Assembly: GCA_004794785.1 (NCBI GenBank)
Contig: SJOL01013156.1
Coordinates: forward strand, 835,527 to 899,526
Direction: 5' to 3'
Source: Opisthorchis felineus
Lineage: Eukaryota; Platyhelminthes; Trematoda; Opisthorchiida; Opisthorchiidae
DNA: 64,000 nucleotides
Part shown: positions 1-13,600 of the stretch, in pieces
How positions within the stretch are numbered: position 1 is the first letter of the stretch
How the letters are laid out: each line of letters starts with the position of its first letter
The notes under the pieces: generated by a model
Seen by the model: the letters and a program-made list of their open reading frames with translations, nothing else
What the model was told of the DNA's origin: nothing
Databases searched by the model: none
Program-made: the position numbers and the translations under genes

Positions 1-851
1 TGACCCTCTCCAGCGGAATAACTAGAATCACAAGAAATAAAGAAGAGGCCCAAATGATATCTAACATCACAAAGACGTCACCTGATTTCAGAGGGATACG
101 CTAGTGTTTGGGTTTGAGGCTGAAGTCAACACATCCCACTTCGGGTTGGTCCGGTAGTTACTATCCTGACAAGACAGTTGACCCATCCAACGGCGTCCTT
201 GAAACACTGGCTGTCAGATTAACTTCCTTTTCTATTTCACTGGTTATTCCACTCCTGAAGGTCATCCACGGTGACTGAAACGTCCAGCAATAAACCACGG
301 TATATTAACGTCGTGCCACTGCATCATAATCCAGTAAATAATTAAATGGTCAACTCGACGCCCAATCTTTTCGTCTTCATTCGCATCGAATTTAGTACAG
401 ATATTCTCAGAGATGTGGGCGCTTTCATTAATCGAATGGTGTAGTACGGTATCCAGCATTGTTACCAGATTGTTCCTTTAATTCTGAACACCGTGTACCT
501 GAGTGCGCCCTGAAACCGACTGGTCCCGTCGCGTGAGACAGTCGTTTCAAAGTAGGTAATAAAAAGTTTCAGGGTGTTGTGGGCCAACACGTGAGCAAGG
601 CTCATCATAACGCTATTCAAAACTCTACATTGATTCAACTATGCATTCCGCATCTTTCCCGGAGATGACTGAGCCGCTGTGGCCTGGGCGATCCGAAAAA
701 CCATCAATTCGAAAAGCGAGGGGAATGGGTAATTGTCCGCTTAACCCTCCTAGATTGACATTAGTCTTCAACCGTCAGTTCTGAGTAAATTATTGACCAA
801 TGCGATAAACATTGTGGTGTTTCATATTACTTTGGCCACTCAGGTTCGTAC
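1..851. other. Region 3' of the last resolved exon
   Basis: It is either the 3' UTR and flank, or the next intron if the GTACGA donor at 851 is used. I see no PTP-like reading here in any minus-strand frame, and no recognisable repeat. The open frame at 262-459 has no family features. Confidence 0.5.
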
Positions 852-1075
852 CGTGCGGTATGTACCCAGCACATCCAAATTGACAATGTTGTGTCCAGCA
901 ATTAGCGCCTCGAACAGCATATCATACAGGAGCATGTAGTACTGCGCAGAGCGAAACATATTAGCCCGAGCTTTTGTCAAGGTAGCGCATTGCCGAGCAG
1001 CGCTGACCACTTGCTCATGGGTTGCTTGTTGAAGTAGCACGTCAAAAGCCATATAAATCCCAGTGCGTGTAAATC
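852..1075 (-). CDS. RPTP exon 18: P-loop Arg and C-terminal half of the PTP domain
   Basis: Acceptor TTTCTCAG. The first residues complete the signature as HCGTGFTRTG, so Cys 1277 and Arg 1283 are kept but the usual SAGVG core is GTGFT. It continues [25 protein letters not shown] and [13 protein letters not shown]. The Q-loop reads RSAQYY where QTxxQY is usual. The end was placed at a GTACGA donor (phase 0, after YRT). The frame reaches TGA at 842-840 if this donor is not used, which would end the protein after one PTP domain. Confidence 0.88.
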
Positions 1076-4000
1076 CTGAGAAAGTATATAAGGGAATTAG
1101 GAACAAGGAAAGCACAGTATGAGTTTGGAACAACACATATACGTTTCCCATATCCCTTCGTCCAACTCAAACATATTTACATATGTCGTAAGAAAATAGG
1201 TGAGGTAACACAACCCCACTCATTAATAGTCTGAATTAAAAACAAATTAAAAGTTCCGATGACATCACCAGTCAAAGCTTCTAAATTAATTGCTGCAGCG
1301 GTATCTGACGGATGATAATAACTATTTGACTAACGGAAGTATTGTTAGCTCAAGTGCGTCTAATGATTGTTGGTCGCTTGACAAGCCAGTTGCCAGCAAT
1401 CAACTTCATGGTCTTCAGTTTAGGGAACAGATTGTTTCCGACAAAAAACAAGCTAGTCACAAAATCAAACAATCCTGAAGGAAAATCATGAAATCTCAAT
1501 GAGATTTTTTTTACAAGTTAAGAAAAGAAGAATTTGATTTCCGTTTGTCAGTCCACTTAAATTCGAAAGACAACACAGTGGATTCATAACTGGAAGCTAG
1601 TTTGGCGATTTCTCTCGCTACAACATAAAGCAAAGTATGACACTTCACAACTGGGGCGCTGACTCATATTTCTTAATATAAAGTGAATGGGCTGTGTTTT
1701 GAAGCGATTTGCTTCGTTTGAAATATACCATTAGCTCAGAAATTATCTTAACTGTGATAAAAAGCGATGATTCTCTCGACCATAATCCATCCAGATTACC
1801 GTCTACTTCCTTGTTCTCGTGTCTTGAACTCGTTGCGCTAACTTGATACCTAGTCATCCATTAGGAGGTTGGAGTGAACTTGTTAAGTGTATTAATAATT
1901 TGTGGTGCAGAGCAACAATCCTTGGTTTCTTAGCACTATCCTGAATTTACTAAATTCACGATAGCTGATCCACCAGTTTTCGCCACCTAGGGGGTTGTAA
2001 CTGTTATAATTGCCCTACATGTCCTGGCACTATGCCGCCCAAGAACTGACGATCATCTATCCCGGAGATATCCTCCACTGAACACGAGGTAGCTGTAGGC
2101 TAAAACCACAGTAATCTGCGTGAAAGCCCACTTAGGTGCATGGTATAGAATAGTGTTTTCTATTTTGTCATGTATCGTGGGCCTGGTGATATAAGCGTAG
2201 AAAGAAGGACGACAAAACCTCAGTGAGATTCAACTGGACATCATAAAAGCGAGTGCTGTGCTTCCAAGATCTCCCTTGTTACAAGTTACTAAATTCTTTT
2301 TGTTTTCACATCATCGAGATGACTTTTTTCAAAGACAACTGCTTGCCTAGTAAGCAAGTAGCCGAAAAATAGGGATTGTGTACATAGTCACGATACGGTT
2401 TCATAAGTTCTTCCATGCAAAAAATGCTATTATCGAAGTTCTAACTTACACCTCAAACCACAGTGATATTTATGAAAGTCAGTGATACAAGTGATACTAC
2501 ATCGGCTTTGGAAGTAATATAATAATAATAATAATAAATAAAAAATAACATACCTGTGCCACAATGAACTACCACAGGGCCGTCCTCCGGACGACTTGCT
2601 GTCTTCACTCGATAGTAGAACTCAATGAACGCAAGCATATCAAATTGCACCACCGAAGTGGATGACGTATTGTGTGAAAACAAATCGGCAGCTGTTCCAG
2701 TTGGGTCATCCTCGACAAAGCAAGACACGTTTGTATTGCCTTGTTCGCATTCCTTTGGAAGGTTACTACTGCTGCCGTCAGCACCTGTGTAACTCTTATT
2801 GTCTGGCGGTGCTCCCCAACTTTGGAAATGATACTGAACGACGCGTTGTGAGACACCCGTGGTGCTGTCTGTGATGAGGAAATGCCGGATGGTGAAATGC
2901 GCATAGGCGATGCGATCCACTGCCTGAACAATCAGGTTACCAAAATACTGGATACAATCCTTTGCCGAGTCTTCCTTTTGCTCCCCACTGCGAGATAGTG
3001 TTGTGCGCGGGGGAATCTATAAGGTTTAAAACAGAACAAAGTAAGACGGTCGAAATATTTGTTAATTGCCATCTGTCATTAGGTTTGAGCCTACGCTAAC
3101 TTAATTCCTCATAAAATCATCCTCTTAGGTTATACCTGCCCTTCATTCTTCATTTGGTACGTATTACTTTGCTAGGCAGGAAGTCGGTAACAGAAGTCGG
3201 TCATTTTCATATATCTTCCTCTGGTTTGAATTTGCATGGGACAAACGATTAGTAAACATCGAGTTGATACTGAGATTCCAGGGCTCAGTTTGCCAGCTGC
3301 CAAGCCCGATGAGCAGAACGACCACCACCTGGTCCACAACCAAAGATCAGGAGTGTTGAAACTGGTGTAAATTTAGTAAACCACGTGACCCGAGCTTTGT
3401 ATACAGAAAGACTTTTGGTCTTTCTTGGCCGGATAGTTACCGTTTTACTTGACTCGTCAAGTCCACCCCGCCTTCATCGGTCCATGTCTTTGGCATTGAG
3501 TATTGGTTTCATTCAGACAAATATTTGCCTGGCGTTTGGATCGATTCAGATGGTTTCAAATGTGCTTCAGCCATTTCACAACGTATCGAAAGTTATCTTC
3601 CCACAGAGGGAGTTGTTTTTCCTTTGAAAATGCAAGCGTTTCAGACAGTTTTCTAAAAGAAATTTGGAGGACATTACATCCTAAAATACTGTCGCACATG
3701 TGCGACTAAACGGTTTAGTGGTTATCTGGTGGCTCATAGTGCCAAGTATTACTTCACTTCACGTGATCAGTCATTCTATCACCCTAATTGTGAGCTAGTG
3801 AGTGTTTGAGTGTAAATACTTGCTTTTGCAATTAGACTGTTCAACGTACACATCACAAGCTTTCGACAACCCGGTTAACTTTGGGAATACTGAAGAGAAT
3901 AATGATAAATAAAAGCCGACCACAATAATCACATTAAGACAGTACCCTCAAGAAAAGCAACTCCCATTGGCAGTCCACAACAGCGTACACAATCCTCTAG

Positions 4001-4944
4001 AGAGACTAAATACGCCCGTTCTCCCGCGATGATCTCTTTTGGGGGTGGGGTCACTGTACACAGTCTGAAGTCGGTCACCTTTGAAGTTGTGGAAGTTCTA
4101 TGGTGGTTACCTGAAATTGATGGCGAATGCGCTCTTTGGACGTACTTCTGGTTGAACATGTACAAAATGTAATGAGTAGCTGGTTTTTTCCTTCGAATTC
4201 CTCGCGACCCGCGACTAACACCGCGATACCGTCATTCACTGTGAGACCCTTTCGTAGAAAGGTTACTCTGCTAACAATTTACTCTGCAACACTATTCCCC
4301 GTCACCCACAATTTGGTGTTACATTCATTCTGAGTGAGGAACACTGTGCCTTATAAAACAACTAAAATCTTGATAACGCAGAATACGACGGAAAGTGTTC
4401 TAGATATCTCATAAATATGATCAAGCAGAACAAATAAACTGGAGTGTGTGCATATCATAGTTCCAAATAGGAGTGTAAAATCTGCGAACTAAATGTCAAA
4501 ACGTCTACCCTTAATTACTTTATGATAGACGGCGGACGACATGGGGTTATCCTAATAACTGACAAAGTGAGCTTTAAAAATAAGGGTAGCATTTTTGGCC
4601 ACCTGGCATCTCACTCGATACATCAAAGAACATGGATCGATTGTTTGAACAGTAGATGTCGTTCGAATGGCAACAAAATAAACCTATTCAAAATAGTGTA
4701 TAATGTAATTAGACGAGTTTATAGAAGCGTTTTTTGGGTGACTTCTTTACTGGTAACAAATATATCCTGCTAGATACTGGAGAGCGTTTAAAGTGAAACA
4801 TTTTAAGGCCATTTAAACTAGTCTGTATTACCGTCCATCACACCCCTGATTGAACGGGTAACTGTTCGTTTCCCAATTCTATAGGTAGCAAGCACATCAG
4901 ATACGGCTCATTCGGTTGAACGATCCTCATTGCCTACACGCTAT

Positions 4945-4988
<44 letters not shown>

Positions 4989-7572
4989 TAAGAGTCTCCG
5001 GCTTTCCTGGTTTTGTGGTGTTCATATTATTTTCAGGACTTCAGAACTCTTCCGCATCCCAGTACCCTTAAAATTTAACATTCCCAGCCGTAGCTGAGTA
5101 TGACGTGGATGTGTTCGGCGAGAAACTGGAACTTAATGACTGCTGGACAAATTAACACGACCAATCCGCTTTTCGAACACAACGTATGTCATTTTAATGT
5201 CATAATGGCTAAACTTGGTTAAAATAAAGGAAGAAGACTTCTGCAAGTCAGTTCTAACTTGTGGGACCTCGTAGGATGTACAACATCGATGGTCGGAAAC
5301 TGTGCAGTGTGTGTTGCATGTGTGGTAATGAACTGCTGCGTTTAAATGTGCTGATACAGGTGAATTATGTCACCAGTTCGTCAAAACAATAAGATTTGTT
5401 GGGTACGCTGTGAAACCGACCTGCTCTGGTTGAGTCAAGCTACCTATACAGACTCGTGGATACCACATCAGACAATTGGGTCGTAGTGTTTAGGTATCTC
5501 TTCCGTTCCGATTACCGTCTTGGCACGTGCTGTCAGCAGCGTGCAGCAGCAGACATTTGGCTTAATTCAGCCAATGAAATGAAAGGCCTGTAGTGATTTG
5601 TACACCAAACACAATATGATCTATTTATTCACAAATCTAATTGCCATCAACGATATGTTCCCGAATTCACACACTAGGTCAAGCTAGCGGAACGAGGAAA
5701 ACTAGAATCTTCTTACATCAGGCCAGTACTGGCAACACTTGAGTGTTCCGTCTTCCACCAGATTGGTTAACATGACAATCTGAGATACGTTGCGTTGAAA
5801 TACCATCAGCCAAAAGTCGCAGGCTGTCGGAGTGTCGAAGGGACTCTGGGAAGCTATATAGGCTCGACGACGCATGTAACCATCCACGAAGCTCGCGTTT
5901 ATATAGTCTGAGTCTCCAGAATCCGGTGAACGTTTCAGGGCAACACGGTTGTGGTCGTACGGTAATACGGACTGGATACGATTTTTTGGTTTGTTTGCTC
6001 TCATTTCGCCGGCTTTGTGCGGGTATTTGAGACCCAAAGGGATACTTAGGTCAAGAGAAATGGAAAAAACGGCGACGTAGAAATAGAATAGAAACAAATA
6101 AACAGGGTAACGCATATACTGCTCTTGAATTGCACTTCTCCGTTCTGCAAGTTCCACGAATCAAAGCGCGCTGCACACCTATTGGGCCTCATTGGATGGA
6201 TAGACAGATAACCCTCTTGACAATGAAAATTAGTCTATGCAGTCATTCCCCTCCAGAGAAAGAAAACTATGGGAGCTCTTGTAAAGTTCCAGAATCCCGG
6301 AGATATCGCCTCTCAACTCAGATCATCCGCCAAATTTTGATGTAATCTTGGTCCAAATCCCTCCAAAGAGGACTTAAACATTCTCATATCTGCGACAAAT
6401 ACACTAGTTGCACACCAATTTGGTTTTCTCCCGTTTAGCTTGATTGGCATTCAATAATTTGTCCGTATTTTCCCTAAGCTTGCCAACTGCAAGTTTGATC
6501 GATATTCCTTTGGAAGTACACTGTGTGAATGTATTAGTAGTGGCCCTAGTTATGTGGATGGAATGGTGACAAACACAATCACTGAACGCATTCACCACCC
6601 TGATTCTTCGGATCTCATTCACGGTTACCTGGTATTCTACAGTCCTAAAAGATAATAGGCTTTGGACCGTGTTTGGTCCATATAAGTGCTAGATATAGTG
6701 CACGAAAATCGCCCCAGTTAACACTTCACGGCGACTGTGTGGTTTACATGGTCCATTATCACGGTTTGCAGTTCTTGCCTATAGACAATCGATCGATTAG
6801 ACGGGTAAGCCACAGCAATGTGTATTAAAGATGAAGTTGGAATTTTCAGACCTTAAAACTTAACCGGCGGCACCAGATCATGTTTCAACATTCCCAAATT
6901 CATCTTATTTTCCTTTTTTTCTTTTCCTTCGTCTCCTCTCAAGCAACATGTACCTAGATCTATCCGCTCAGATAGCCCTTCCAGAAGTGAACAGCTGCAC
7001 GACTAACCCGAAGTGAGCTGTTTAAAATCTTTCACTCTCCATTAGAGTGTTGACGATTTTGGTGTCTGCTGTACGTGGCATAGGAACTAGCGACATAACT
7101 TATCAATGGGAATTTCGAAGCCGAAACACGAAATGATCCCAGACAATTAACAGCAGTGCATCATGACATAACGACGTGATGAGTGCAGTTTAAAGATGAC
7201 TGATAGTGTCGTATCGTATCTCTTCTAGACAAAAACCAGTCAACTTTCGCAATGTATCGGAACTTGAAAAGTCAGTCAGTCGAGTAAGTAGATAGTTGAA
7301 ACCCCAGAATTGCTGTGATTGCTTTAAGGAAATGGATCAACGTATCAGAGGAGAGTGGCTGTATCAGGGAAAAATACGGTAAACATCGGCCAAGGAAACT
7401 TTTGGGCAGGGTGGAACTATAGCTGTTTCCCAAGGGAAACCCATTGATTATCAAAGTTAGCTAACTAGAATTGGCTTGAGAGATAACCCTATCCTAGCAT
7501 AGACCCAGATTAAAAAATCGTGTATTGGGCTCGCTACAGAACAAAGTAGATATCTGACGGTTCATACACCTG

Positions 7573-7610
<38 letters not shown>

Positions 7611-10600
7611 AAAAAACTGGATGAATCTTACATTACTAGAAGCAAAAGTTTACTTAAGGAGTGCTGACCAACACATTCCATCCCGTACAAACGGAGTCAG
7701 AGACAAGAAAATCAGTTTATCGAACTGCGTGAAATGCTGTACCACTCCAATATAGTCGGATTCGGTTAGTTAGGCGAGTTAGTAGATAACGATTTCATCG
7801 TGTATGAGTGGATTTACATGCCTTATTCTCTGGGTATATGTATCGCGTTTTTGTTATCTTTAAGGAAACCTTATGTTGTCCTGATGCATACCCATTTTTG
7901 GAATCTCTTTAAGCAGTTCGTTTTGGTGGGCATTCTAATCTCAGCCATGGTTATCCGTTGTTTTCGCTTCCGTGATGTTCACCCGTGTAATTTGTACGTT
8001 ATCCGGGTAATGCTATAATCGTATTTTTGCAAGGAAGGCAAACTTCAGCTTTGGGGTACGAAGTTGTTTACAGCAGTATTAAGTTCACGGATCGGTGATG
8101 ATATGAATAATCTTGGTTACCAAAGTGATAATGATACGTTGCCTTTTGGATGGCCACTTCTTCGGGTGGCTTATCGTCCATATATCTGCCAAGAAAAAGT
8201 GTATGTCCAAGTTTTCGTTATTAGCGTTTTCGCTGTCAATGTCCGTGATGTATTTTGGCGTCTCTGTAAACGGGACGGGGAGATTTATGAGCGCAATTAC
8301 GACAGTATCGTTTGGTGACAACGCTCTGTTGACAGTCTGATAGTCTTATCACTCTGGATGCACTGAACGGTGAATAGCACCTTGTCGCAGTTTATCACGC
8401 AAGACAGAACGTGATTACGCTCGATCTCACAGCGAACTAAGATTGGTTTTATGAGAAAAAATACTACGAGCCACTATCATACTTTTTGTCCTCAAGCCCT
8501 GTGTATCGCCTTGTAAACTATAACCAGTATACTAATAAAACATGTATACTTAAGCCACGATGAACAGTCACTACTGAATGTGGTTCTGTGGCTCGAAAAG
8601 TTGACTTTGAGCCAGAGTATTCACATGAGCAACCACGCTTGGTAATTTACGGCTGAGAGTGCACTATAGACTTTAAAAAATTTGTAAGTGATTGTAGATC
8701 AGGTGACTGTTAACCTGTTTGCCGAGTTTGACAATTTGCTTGCAGAAGTTTCGTCACCAGTCATGGGGACACCATCGGTGTGTGGTTGGGTGGTTAGTTC
8801 CTCCTAAGCTGCTTGCGCTTATTTAGTTGATAAAAGAGTATTTGATATCTCTTGATGTGACTGACTGATTAAGATATCAACTACTCTTTTACAAACTACG
8901 TAAACATACGAAGGAAAGGTGGAACTACCCACCAAACCGCACACCGATGACGTCACCCCCACTGCTGATGAGGCGTCTTCAAGCAAATTGCCTAGCCCGG
9001 CGAGCAGATCAAAGACCAACTGATCTACAACCATTTACGCACACAAACCACCAATATTTCGATATATTTCTGTTTATAACTATTGTTACACACGGGAAAA
9101 AACGCCATATCCACGAGATTCCGAGTTTTTACATGCCAAGGTGAGTTGAAAATAAGAGTATGAATCGATTTTCTACTTGAAGGCATTTGGCAACTTTCAG
9201 AATTTCCCCAGTTGAACAAGGTGCCCTCTACGAAAAGCCGCTGTAGTACGCAGCCAAAATAGACCTGGCACTTGGAAAATTCTTGACGTAAAAACTTCAT
9301 ACCTTCGAATGAATTATTTTCGGTGTACCTTCAGCGACTGGCCTGTTTTGTTGGCTGAAGCCAACCAAATGTCCACTGGTCAGAAAGTGGCGTGGAATGA
9401 TACAGATGTGATACGTTCTGGTAATACACAGGCTACGGTTATCTTTAAATTTCGTGCATTCCACAAGTCTTCCGATCTGAATAGTCATCAGTTTTTACAC
9501 CGTTTACTCCACATCGCCTGAAATCCGTCGGCGGATTATAAGCTTGGAGATTAGCAAACTCATGGTCAGAGAGAGCAGGTGGCCCACAGATAGGAAAACA
9601 AATTTGACTTGCATCATCTTTAGACCGACCTGACCAGCGATCAATCACATTTAGAAATCAGGACTACTCAATATGACGCAGTCACCTAGGGGGACAATTC
9701 AAAACCTAGTTCTCAACAGTTACAGCTATCGCCGAGCTAGAGTGTCTCCATGTGTTCGGAGGCCAAAAAGTGTGGGACAGAAAGTGCATGGCTGTGTTGT
9801 TATCTTACGGCTAATCGTGCTTCATAGGCAGCAGGGATTTGGTGTAATCCTGGAGCTGACTCACCCTTCTCCGGGGGAAAGGGATCAAGTACTGCACTGC
9901 ATTCAACGAATAACTAGGGGAAACAAAGTATAAAAGCGAATAATTTATTGGACGAAGCTCACCTAGCGTACTCGCGCACAAACGTATCAGACAATTCCTT
10001 TTTCGACCATGTTCCAACAAGTGTGCTTGACGGTCCCTTCTCGGGATCGATAATGAGATAACGCGGTTCCCGAACGTCCACCGGAACACTCCACCAAGGG
10101 TAGGATTTGGGAAGCAGACGATCATATTCGTCCACAAGGGTGTTTGTTCTCGCAGACGTTTGTGCATAAGGGCTCTTGCTTGTTAAGTATGATCCCCGCT
10201 GCAAAGGAGTAGACCATAAGATGAGTAACAAAAAAGCACCGCAATGAACTCTGCCTACGACAGAAAAAGGTTCGAATATAACGGAATATAAGATCGTGGG
10301 TTGGGTCATGTCCTATTACAGAGTCCTTTAAGCAGTCGACACAAGACTTTCCTGAAGGAAGTGATCGACGATATGCTGTGAAAACGGGGTTTTGTCTGTT
10401 TTCCGGCGATAGCTTTTTTAAGGTATTTCTCAACACATCAGCGAAACAGCTTGGCAACCGCAGTTGTGAGACATCACATGATTTGCCTTTTTGATCCCGA
10501 TGTGGGTTTGCATGCCCCATAATATGCCCTTTGCAGTATCAGCGCTCTGCCTCGGTGTTCATCAGTGCGCCTTCCACTTTGCGAATAGAGTCTCTGTTAC

Positions 10601-13600
10601 CAAGGCCCCAATGCCACCAAACTATGGATTCTAGCCAAGAATCCAGTACAATTCGCGCATAAACCTCTAATATGGACAAAGCTGAAATAAAGAATTGGAA
10701 AGGCATTTAGAGATTGATGAAGAAAATCCGCTTCTGACGACCGGTTTGCCACGTAAAACCTATCAAGTGGCATAAACACAGTGAAAAACTGTTTCGATAA
10801 ATCAATTTCCTCCCTCCACAATTCAGTGGATCCGCTGTGAAATAACAGGATTGTTTAGTACTGCTTCGATTAGTTTAACGGTTATCTTCAGTTAAATTGA
10901 AAGGTGTTCAGGTGTTTCTAAAGGTAGAAGAAAATTTGCTTGATATCCAGAAACAGGCAGATAACAATTTACCTCATTAATTCAGCAAGTCAGTGCTTAT
11001 CCAACCCGAAAAAACCTGTTAGAATGATCATGGAATTTACAGCGTGCTGGCAACAGTAAGAGTGGGTTACCAACTACCCACCCATATGCCGACGCCGGGA
11101 TAACTTTATCATCAATTAGTAAAAACCAGATGTTTCATGTTTCGCTTCAGCGTTGAAAGTTATTTTCCGTGACGTTTCTTTCTGCCTTAACATTTGTCAT
11201 GGTTCTGTTCCCACAGTGTGTTCTAGTTGGCGGAGCAAATGTAGTTTGCTCATGGGTTGATTTCTGATGTTGTTCCCATTATCCAGATCCCGTCGTCGTG
11301 CTTTCGCATTCTTTACTTGTTGCCACTACCTGATAAGAGCCAGATGTTTTTAAGGCAACGGTAGAAGTAGTGCCAGCTTTCATTTCCCTGAAGAAGTATC
11401 CCCAGTGCCTTTCACACCTGTCCTTCAAGCATGTACTGATATTCAGCCACCGTCATAAGTCTCTCTTATGAATGTCATTCTTGCCTTGGTAATAGGTTAT
11501 TTAAGAAGTCAGTTCACCACCGGCAGAGATGTCACATCAGGGTAGGTGAAGCGGCTCATCCATGAGAGTCAAGGTAGGTACGAATAGAGGCGAGTCCCTC
11601 ACAAAGGCTAATCAGGGGCACATATTTGATCCAACGTAAGATTATCACGAGTGGCTTGAACTTCCCTCCAGTCCTCACACTGTACTAAGTTCTCCTCCAC
11701 GTAGTTCGGTTCTCAAATCGTTTCCCTGAGACAGTTCCAATCCAATACTGTTTAGTCGCGGGAGAGCTTTTATCATGAGCTCAGCAAGGTGTTATTAGCA
11801 AATTTGGAGAACCCCGCCCTTGATTTTGAAGCGCTTGAGACTTGCCGGGTGGATGGAGTAGGATCATCATCATCGACAGCATGTGTTCAACACCGATGCT
11901 TCGCTGTCGTACAACCATGGTTTATTTGAAGGCCTTATTGTGAAGAAAAGAATGAAGGTGGACGGGGAAGGGACTTAGTGATAGCTTACTACAATCATTC
12001 CGAGGTGCCTACACCTCCAGACACTCATTCAGGCAATCGAATACGGGGATAATTAGCGTCTTGAGAAAGAGGTGAGGACACACCATGGATCTAGGTTCCT
12101 TCAAATAGGTCGGTTAGCTGACTGAACGAAACGGTACAACCAGTATCCTGATACAAAATATAGTCGGTATAAGGTAGACTTATTGATAATGTGAGGAGAA
12201 TTGGGAATTATATTAATTAAGATTTGTTGCTATAAGCGAATTCAATCTATGGTGAAAAACCGAGAAGTACTGAATGAAACAGCTGAACAGTGCTCTTCGG
12301 CTTTTCGGCATAGATTTGTTTCACTTATAGGACCACAGTTCGATTAAAAAATTCCGAAATCTCCTCACACTACCAACAGTCTATAAGCAGCTCACAGTAA
12401 AAACAATTTCACAAATGAGTGAAACTTCCATCTAAAGTCGTCACTCGAGGATTCAGGAGACACGTGCCCACGTGGTGTTGATTCCGTGATTGGGGGATGA
12501 GTAGCGCTACTTCCAGTCTCAGCGCGAGCTAATCACAACACTGACCAACCGTCTGTGGCCGAAAGGTTCAGTCTTCAACTACTGGCCGGGAGTTCGCGGG
12601 TTCGAAACCTCCTGGAGTTCCCTCAGATGCGCACTACTGACGATTCTCATTAAAAATTATGGTCAGCATTTCATTAGACTCTTACCGGGCCATCACAACA
12701 GAGGTAGAATTCATCACCATTATGCAAAGCCTGCTGTCTTTCCGTCACTGTTGATTCATGTACCACAAAGAAACCATTCTGATCACTTCAACCCTAGACA
12801 CAAATCGTACTTTTGTTGGAAGACTATTTTATAGTCCCTTTCGAGTTTTGTTAACGATATCCTGGATTTTCTGGATATCCCTCACCTCAAAGACTGTAGC
12901 CAGACAAGGCGAACTACAAACTCTTCGAAAGTATTGGACAGAAATAGTCTTCCGGTCCATGCAAGCCTCTAGTGTGGATGACGATTCCTTTTGAAAAGAT
13001 ATGCATCATACTAATGTAGAAGCCGGATTTCAGCTTTTTCCCAGAAGCTGCTTGAAAGTCGTAGAAACATGCAGTCGGCTTTGTCGGTATGACTCAGAGT
13101 GTTATCCTTTCGGAGTCAGTTGAGGAAACATACAGAGGCTTGCTAGGTGAAATGTACCGTGAAATCGTAAGTAGTATCCGATGTAAGTATCGTCTGAGAA
13201 TCCTTTTGACTTACTTGCTAGACTGTCAGTAAAATGTTTGACAAGACTGAGACCGAGAGCAAAGTGAACTGGAAGTCCATCTACCATCTAGAACCACACG
13301 TGGCTACCAGACTGAACCCTTTCAGTAACACTGTAGTAACCTATTGAAAATGACTGCTATACCATATTTTACGCAAAATGTTTCATTGCCCATAGACAGT
13401 CCCCTATTATCAGAATCAGAAATCCTACTTACGCTAAAGATCCTGAGACACTACAAAACCCTTGGTCTGGATGTTTGCCGTCAGTTGCATTCAAAAACGA
13501 AGGCCAAGCTCTAGTGCATGAGTTACCTAAACGGGCATGACTAGACGAGGTTGTCTCACTGTCTTGGGATCCGGTCACCGCAATTACAATACTTAAAACT

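Larger units (their letters stand above)
3017..5716 (-). other. Intron 16 (2.7 kb)
   Basis: Holds one arm of the fold-back element described at 8690-9036, in minus orientation around 3285-3350, and a (TA)n tract at 4949-4985. The rest is unassigned. Confidence 0.75.
6045..9962 (-). other. Intron 15 (3.9 kb)
   Basis: Contains a (TA)n tract at 7575-7608 and the palindromic fold-back element at 8690-9036. Overlapping open frames on both strands at 8064-8340 show no family features and are treated as chance. Confidence 0.75.
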
